Shown piece by piece: positions 57,201 through 64,000 of a stretch of DNA of 64,000 nt. Numbering within the stretch: position 1 is the stretch's first letter; each line of letters starts with the position of its first letter. Source of the stretch: Helicoverpa zea (Eukaryota; Arthropoda; Insecta; Lepidoptera; Noctuidae). The DNA is taken from positions 11,116,189-11,180,188 of the forward strand of contig NC_061455.1 of assembly GCF_022581195.2 (NCBI RefSeq), in the 5' to 3' direction. The translations under genes were made by a program, and so were the position numbers. A model generated the notes under the pieces. That model was not told the DNA's origin and did not search any database. It was given only the letters and a program-made list of their open reading frames with translations.

Positions 57201-59208
57201 GTAGCTGTCCATCATTCTGTGTTTATGGTAACTGTTTTTGACGCGTACGATAATTTATTATCTCCCATACTTTATGTTAGTAAATAAAGACCATTATGGC
57301 TTGTAGTTAAACACGGAATATGAATAATGTAGACCCCTGAATTTTATTGATGCAAATATTTTGAATACAGATCAGCCTCAATTGGATGCAGGTGTTTAAA
57401 CAGCAGCTGCAAGTACTCGTACCTATCTGCGAAATTATACGCTGTTCGAAAATTGCTTAATAATATCTACAGTCCAGATGCTTACCAAATATTATATTCC
57501 CTGCTTGATACTGAATTAAACTGTACGTCAAAATCAATAACTCTAAAAAGCATCGGTACTGTGGTCCAGAAACCTGATATCAAACTGAACCGGTTTCTAA
57601 ATCATGTTGCGATTTTGCGATTTTTTTACGTTTGATTAAACATGCGCCTGCGTCCGTCTAAGCTATCACTAGTTAAGCCATATCCTTGTATAAAGCGATC
57701 GATCGTGATAAAGTTACCAGCAAAAATATTGCTAGGCTAAAAAACTATTAAACGAATCATTGGGTTAATAGCATTTTTTAATGGACATACCATTACATAA
57801 AGGTGAAAAGATAATATTACAAAATGATGGTCAGTAAAATACTTTGCTGTTGGTAAGAAAAAACTAACTCAGGCTCTTGCAAAGTTCCTCTACATATCTT
57901 TAACTTTTCCTCAAAGGCGCAAAACCTTTAACATACTGGCCCAATGTTAGCCTTCAAATTCATGATGAAAAGTGCCCTAGCAAGCTATAACTGTCCACTA
58001 TCTTAGCAGCTGTGTGCCCCCCGTTGACAATAGACTTGAATTGGACTTCATTGACCGTTCTAAGCCGTCCATTCATGTTATTTCTGCTTGAGCAAGCGAA
58101 ATAAGTCCATGAATGGCACTAACTTATTGCGAAGACGAATCAAAACGTGACCATGTCATATCATTGTTTGCATTTTGTTGAGGTATTCAGTTTTCCTTAT
58201 ACGGTTGCAAAAACATGACAAATTATTAAGTCTAGATACGATTACTCGGTCTTAATATAGGCAGTCCCATCATGATTTTAGGGAAAACCTCTATGTTTTG
58301 GTTCCTTGCAAAGTTTTGGACGCAACAATCCATTTTTAAAAGTTTGTGAAGTTTGCAATGTAGGTCAAACAACGTTTAAGTCGGACTTTTGATAAATAGC
58401 AAGATGCGTCGTAAAACTTTTCCATATATTATGAAAGCTTGTTATCTGGACATCGGAGAGAAAGATCGACTTTCTATGTGTATACGACAACGTCTTCCCA
58501 CGCAATTGTTTTAACACACCCATAAAGAGTTTGCTTGAATAATGTGCTTTTGCTTAACAAGTAACAACTAATAATAAACAATTGGTTATAAATTTACTGC
58601 TCGCTAATAAAATATGTACATCGGCAGTAACTTTCAATCTCTCTTCTACCTGGCAATATTCCTTCATTAGGGAAACGATTCCTAAATAGAATTTGGACCC
58701 TATCCATCCTTACACGCTTCATAATCTGGACTTATATTTCACAATTAACGCCACGTCTATAATAGGGAACTTAAAAACGCCAATAAATCGTTTAGCTAAT
58801 AATGTCGGGGTGATGCAGGCGTTACGTTCGAGTGCCCTTCGAAACGTCTGTAGAATGTGTCTGGTGACGATTGATGTCTCTCTGGTGCGATTAACCCTCT
58901 ACCCGCATTGTCTGACGCTTGCATCCGCGTTGGCGGTAGCGCCAGGATGTGAACTCCTACTACGAGAATAACTCGCCTAAATGACACGGGTTCATATATC
59001 GTTAACGCTTTCGACGCGGTGTGTTTCGACGGCTTGAAAGCCTGTACTATTTCTCTTTTCTTTTGTGTTACTTTTTCTAAGGTTTCAATAATTCTAAGTC
59101 AATTTTCTTTACCTTATTTAGGGAATTTAAGTACCTATATTTCAATCAGTGCCTACAAATTTCAATTACAGAAAAGAAAATGTTGCAATAACAGGAAATA
59201 GCTCTTTT

Positions 59209-59439
59209 TATAGTTCGGCCATTCAGAGAATGCGTTCCTGACACGTCGCGATTGAACTGACGACGTAACTTTGCAATGGCGTTGCAGTTACGATAAAAAT
59301 ATTTTTGCTGGTTGTTTACCGTTTTAACAATTGAGGAGCATTAAAACAACATTATTATATCAATAATCAATGAATGTAGTTACGTCGTCAGTTCAATCGC
59401 GACGTGTCAGGAACGCATTCTCTGAATGGCCGAACTATA
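59209..59439. mobile_element. MITE with perfect 62-bp terminal inverted repeats
   Basis: 59209-59270 and 59378-59439 are exact reverse complements over 62 bases (left arm starts tatagttcggccattcagag). TA dinucleotides at both outer ends (59209-59210, 59438-59439) would be the target duplication of a Tc1/mariner-like element of 227 bp. The 107-bp interior has no ORF. Complete identity of the arms suggests a young insertion. Confidence 0.8.
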
Positions 59440-62204
59440 GGTACTTACGATGACAACATTATGATCATTAATAAACACATGATGTTATTACCAAATAAGG
59501 AAAAAAATGACATAGTTCACAATCAATTTGGCCAGAATAGCACAAATCGGAAATATATCTCCATAAGCAAACTTTAATCACAAATCTATTAACGTAAATA
59601 GGAACAGTTTCAGTAGTATTGGGCCATTCGTCATGTGTGACATAGCAGGAGCCGTATATCGAGAGCATGGCTGGAGGGAGCACGTGCTGGTATTTTTAGC
59701 ACGAGCGACACCCGGGGGCGTGTTACGTCACAGCCCGTAACTGGATTACACGAAAACTTCGATTAAATCATGCAATGGACAGCAGCGCTGTGCTCTGTTG
59801 ACATCGCTAATTAGAAATCGTATTGGATATTTTAGCGTCGGATGTCGAGACGACACGGTGTTTTATATTGACGATGTCGTCGGTTAAGTAAATAGGAACG
59901 TGGTTTATTGATGTCCGTATGGATATGTGAGCTTAATGTGTTTTTGAAAATGGATTATTATATCTCGTGCGTCTCATATTCCTTTCGTCTTACCAAAACT
60001 ACAAGACGAAATACATAAACAAGAAGCACAAACTGGCTCCAAAACATGAGGCTCCTAACAGCAAAGGTCCATAACAAGGTTTTTAATAGGTATACTTAGT
60101 GTGACATTGTTCTTAAAAGTTTCCGTCCATTACAGAGATTAGGCGCTAGGGGTAAAAGTTTCTCGCAACTCGTGACGCGAAGGACGTGCGCTATCGCTAG
60201 ACCCTCGTGACTATACATTGTGGCTTACCTTTTGCACATGTTTCACCTAAAAGCCGCTATAAACCCAACGGATGGGCTCACTCGTTCTATAACAATAAAC
60301 GCAAACCAGCCGTCAGAAATTGCCCTGGGATTTTAGCGATTCGGCAATAATGGAAAATTTTCTCTTCGAAGAACATTCTACCCCTAGAGGGTTTAATAGG
60401 CGTAATAAACCTGAATGACGCCATGGAAAGATGTGATAAAATGTCACTTGCCTGGTTTATTAAGCTATCAGATTATTTATGGCTTAGTAGACGCATGGAG
60501 ACATATAAGACGGCACCAAAATGTAGTATATCATCTATAAATAAAGGATTCAACGGGGCATTAAGCAAAACAAACAGAACCTATGTTTAATATAGACGAC
60601 ACGGCTCGTTTACTCGCGCAAGCTCTTTCATCCAACGCTTTTTTGTCGGCATCTCATGACAATTTGACATCCACTGTTGTTTTAATGGTCTTTACAGTTA
60701 AACTACACCATTAACCGTTTTTCCCAACATCTAGTGCTGCGTAATTATTCAAAAAATAAACTCACTGTTCATAAAGCAAACTGCAGCAATGGAAATCAAA
60801 ACAAATCTCAGCAATAACCACAAATTGAACTAAATTGGCTAATGGGAGCATTACATTATAGACTGCATCATAAAAAATTATGTCAACCATCGACCACGGG
60901 GCAGTTGAATGGAAGTCCGTCGACCCCACCGCAGGACTGACATAATGCGCTACGATTGGATTACTGACAACTTAACAACTCATCAATTGCTTGGCCGGCT
61001 CCGCCGCTATCGCTGACTAAACTAATAACATAGGTAATTGGATTCAACAGCCTACATCTCTCAACTAATTTCTTCCTAATACAAAACTATCTGTGTTATT
61101 GTTAAGCGGTTCTAAATAGCAATTCCGGGATTCTGAGGCAGCCAAAAATAACCGTCCCACGTTAGTTACGGGATTGTAGTGTTGTCATTTCGTATTTGTC
61201 AATTTCGTAATCATGGACAACAACGAATGCAAAAGAGTATAGCTAAAACATGTAATAAATTAAGATTATTTATTGTTCCTGTTTAAATAGCTTCATTGTC
61301 GTAAACTGTGACCAAATAATCTTTTGCAAGCACTTCTTTGAACGCGCCAATAAATGATGAGGACGAACGGTTTTCAAAAGTGGGCTACTTTTTCCGTGTA
61401 TTGTTTCGTCAATAACGACGGGCAGCGTCGTAGGTATGTGTTATTTAGCACGTGGATTATCGATCTACTGGTTTTGTTCTAGTCGGTTAATGGGGGCCTG
61501 TTGTTGCATCACACACCGTAGGTCGCGTAGGTTAGTTGCACATGCATCGTTCGCACCTGTGCGTCAAGTCCTATGCACTCACACGTGTTTATCTGTTCCA
61601 TTAGCGATGTTGTAATGGATCCCTTACTCTTGTTTGCTCTAAGTATATGTTCTTATCTTCACAGTCCTGACGGCTCTTCTCAGAATCAGATAGCACTCTC
61701 GCTTACTACAGCTTTTGAGAAAGTTGTTATTACTCTTTGTTTGCTTGATACTAAATTTTAATCACAGTTTCAAATGTCTCGGAAATGGTCAGATATTCAA
61801 TAATAAAGTATCTCTTTTGATTGAAACAACCTTGAATGGAGTTCGAAAAGAGAAATCTAGCGTATAGAAAAATAGTAACATACATTTTAATAGCAATTTG
61901 GCATGATTGCTCTCGTATTTCTGAAATGTATCACTGACGTTAAAGCACATTGACCAGCCGAAAATCTATAACTATTAAAATCAATTTGGCTATAACTATC
62001 GCTTTCGTTTTGTAAACGCGTATAGTAACATTAGTCTTGATTAAAGACTTATGTACTGCATGCTGTAACGTTTGTGTTACATACTTTCAATATTATGCTG
62101 CTATCTGTACTAGTTTATTGTACCTAGATCAACATTGTTACAGCATGTCTTATTTCGTAGGTATAATTTTGAGGCTTAGTTGGATGTATGGTGTGTTATC
62201 GCCA

Positions 62205-62310
62205 GCTGATTGAATCACCGCGATGCATCTGCGCGCGCGCGATGGCGCGTGGCGGTCGCGCATCATGGACGTCGCCGGACGCGCGCGCACGCACGCTCCC
62301 AACTACTTTC
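62205..62310 (+). promoter_or_regulatory. CpG-rich patch inside FAM89 intron
   Basis: A compact run of CG dinucleotides (gcgcgcgcgcgatggcgcgt, then gacgcgcgcgcacgcacgc) in otherwise AT-rich intron. It could be an alternative promoter or simply a CG microsatellite. No TATA box or splice donor is convincing nearby. Confidence 0.25.
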
Positions 62311-64000
62311 ACATGTCATATTCGTACACAATTTCACCTACATTTGGATTAATCCTCTTTCGGTCAGTGGAATGCACGCTACGTCGATATCTGAAAGATT
62401 ATCTTATTACGTAGACATGAGTGCCTTCGAATTCTATTCAGCGGTTTCAGATTACACATTCGACGTTTCATTCATTTATAATGGTTACAAAATAATGTGT
62501 GACGATGACCGGAGAATGACATTACTGCAGCCTATTAATGACACGGTTAGCATAAAAACTGATGATGTTGGAATTACCGTTTCACGACATCATCGATGTA
62601 GGCTAATGACATGCACGAGATCAGTCGAGTTGCGATACTAAGGTAAGCGTCGACTGCCCTACAGCGACTGTAACGCATGCAGGTACGCCACAGAAGTTGG
62701 AGGTGGCATCTGCATCGACAGACGCAGTGTTATACCGACTTGTAGGCAAAGCTAAAGCAGATGCGTGTCGTACAGTCCAGTTAACGCTAACCTTTATAGA
62801 CGCTTGCATAATGTGTCACAAATACGAAGATACTCGGTCGGTGTCATGTTTCGATCTGATTTTGATTATTTTGTAACCGTTATGTAAAGACCCTATTGGG
62901 AAAACGGTTTTTCATGTCCCTCGGGTCTTTGGTCTGCCAATTGCATACCGAACATCAGGTATTTGAAAGTATCCGTCAAGCCATTGTTTATTTATTAATA
63001 GTTTCAATGATTTACGATACAATAGAATTTGGTGTTCCGTAGTGGTGATGTTCCGTTAAAATTCAACAATGGGCAGTTAAGACCTCGGAAATTAAATGGC
63101 GTAAATCATTAGACTGTGTCTAAAACTGTTAACGTTTTTGCCGTTTCGAAAGTAAAACGTAAATGATACGGGAATCTAAAAAGCCAATATAATATTTATT
63201 GGAACAAGAGAAAAAAATAATAACAGAGATGAAAAATATTTTGTTATTGAAAGTAAGTTAACTGAAGCAGAACTGTGAACACCAGATAGTTTTGTTATAC
63301 GCCGTGCTGGTAAAATAATTAACTCGTTAGATTTAATTGCTATTCCAAAGCGTGAACATAAAAATGAATTCGTTGTAATATTAGAACATTAGGCCGTTAT
63401 ATCGGTAAGTAGCAATGTTAAAGAGTATTTGTGTATTATTAGAATTTTACTTGAAACTAATACAGACTAGGACAGCAATACAATATTGAGCATGGCCTCG
63501 ATGCAAAAATAGTTGGTCATAAATATATTGATGCGAATCCCAGATTACATGTAGTTTTGGCATGACCAGTATACCAGATGTTAATTTTTCATGATAAATC
63601 ATCGCGTATTTATTTGGACTGGAAGAACCTATGTATAAATCCGTCTGCGACGAGCTGCTTATTTGTGGGATTTCTGACTTTATTACATTTCACTATTGGT
63701 CGCTAGTGTTTTCGGATCATCATAAACTATCTTAGAAATCTACTATGCATGTGTAGAACGCGCCGGTGGCAGGTCATGTATTGTTTTGCCAACAATGTCT
63801 CCGTTCAGTTTGTTTTCTCTCTGTTTGATAAACAATCCATCTCGTGTCACAACGGGCTATTCATTACAAAGCAATACTTTTACTGTCACTTGTATCGTCA
63901 CGCTTCGATGTTTTTGGAAAACGCATTTAGCTATTCAGAATCTTTCAGTTAATTTCCCTCATACTTCTCTTAATGTTAATGAGTTTCTTCAGAAAAGAAA

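Larger units (their letters stand above)
54275..64000 (+). other. Large intron of FAM89 (to window end), no other gene seen
   Basis: Nothing in this stretch encodes the expected next FAM89 segment (VGLRQLDMSLL-like). No other exon, tRNA or LINE was recognised. It holds a MITE with 62-bp inverted repeats (59209-59439), an imperfect palindrome (58069-58116) and a CpG-rich patch (62205-62310). Open frames such as 62210-62641 have no motif and are GC-driven. Confidence 0.55.

Noticed and set aside
62210..62641. 143-codon plus-strand ORF
   Set aside because: Its first part translates a CG-repeat patch and the rest has no similarity that I recognise; no supporting splice or promoter signals.
1..64000. 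CRISPR array, operons or bacterial genes
   Set aside because: All genes have spliceosomal introns and eukaryotic families; the tandem repeats seen have no spacer architecture.

Overview
The window is nuclear DNA of an insect, most likely a noctuoid moth. It is AT-rich, genes are split by GT-AG introns, TPS is fused to a phosphatase domain as in insects, and the interspersed repeats (hAT, Helitron-like, RTE-like LINE, tRNA-derived SINE, AT-tailed short repeats) are of the kinds usual in Lepidoptera. The species assignment is inference. I rebuilt exon structures by eye from splice sites and conserved protein motifs.

Layout. 1-6.1 kb, minus strand: three coding exons of an AIG1/ADTRP-family membrane hydrolase that runs off the left edge. 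6.7-10.8 kb, minus: a near-complete APE-type LINE with one in-frame TAG in its reverse transcriptase. 10.8-27.2 kb: no gene recognised; many repeats, including a SINE with target duplication and a 1,565-bp hAT-type element with 8-bp target duplication and other repeats nested inside. 27.2-39.84 kb, plus: a complete 12-exon trehalose-6-phosphate synthase/phosphatase gene (826 aa), from TATA box to poly(A) signal. 40.0-44.53 kb, minus: a complete six-exon YIPF6 gene (225 aa), tail-to-tail with TPS, its introns carrying a Helitron-like repeat split by a MITE and a LINE relic. 45.31-45.75 kb, plus: a complete two-exon ANAPC11 gene (84 aa), head-to-head with YIPF6. 46.76-50.32 kb, plus: an RTE-like LINE whose ORF1 and intact ORF2 lie in one frame and are separated by a single TAG followed by CAA CTA. 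50.32-51.04 kb: an unidentified element between AAT repeats. 52.35-53.60 kb, plus: an intronless gene for a Ser/Pro-rich, probably disordered protein with SH3-binding motifs. 54.08-54.27 kb, plus: first coding exon of a FAM89 (LRAP25-like) gene whose remaining exons lie past the right edge, leaving 54.3-64 kb as intron with a MITE that has perfect 62-bp inverted repeats.

The host genes are unrelated housekeeping or metabolic functions and do not form a pathway: TPS makes trehalose, YIPF6 is a Golgi/ER membrane protein, and ANAPC11 is the RING subunit of the anaphase-promoting complex. The most unusual signal is in the 46.8-50.2 kb LINE. No ATG lies between the TAG and the first catalytic motif of the endonuclease, and the stop sits in the classic leaky context TAG-CAR-YYA, so stop-codon readthrough is a testable explanation.
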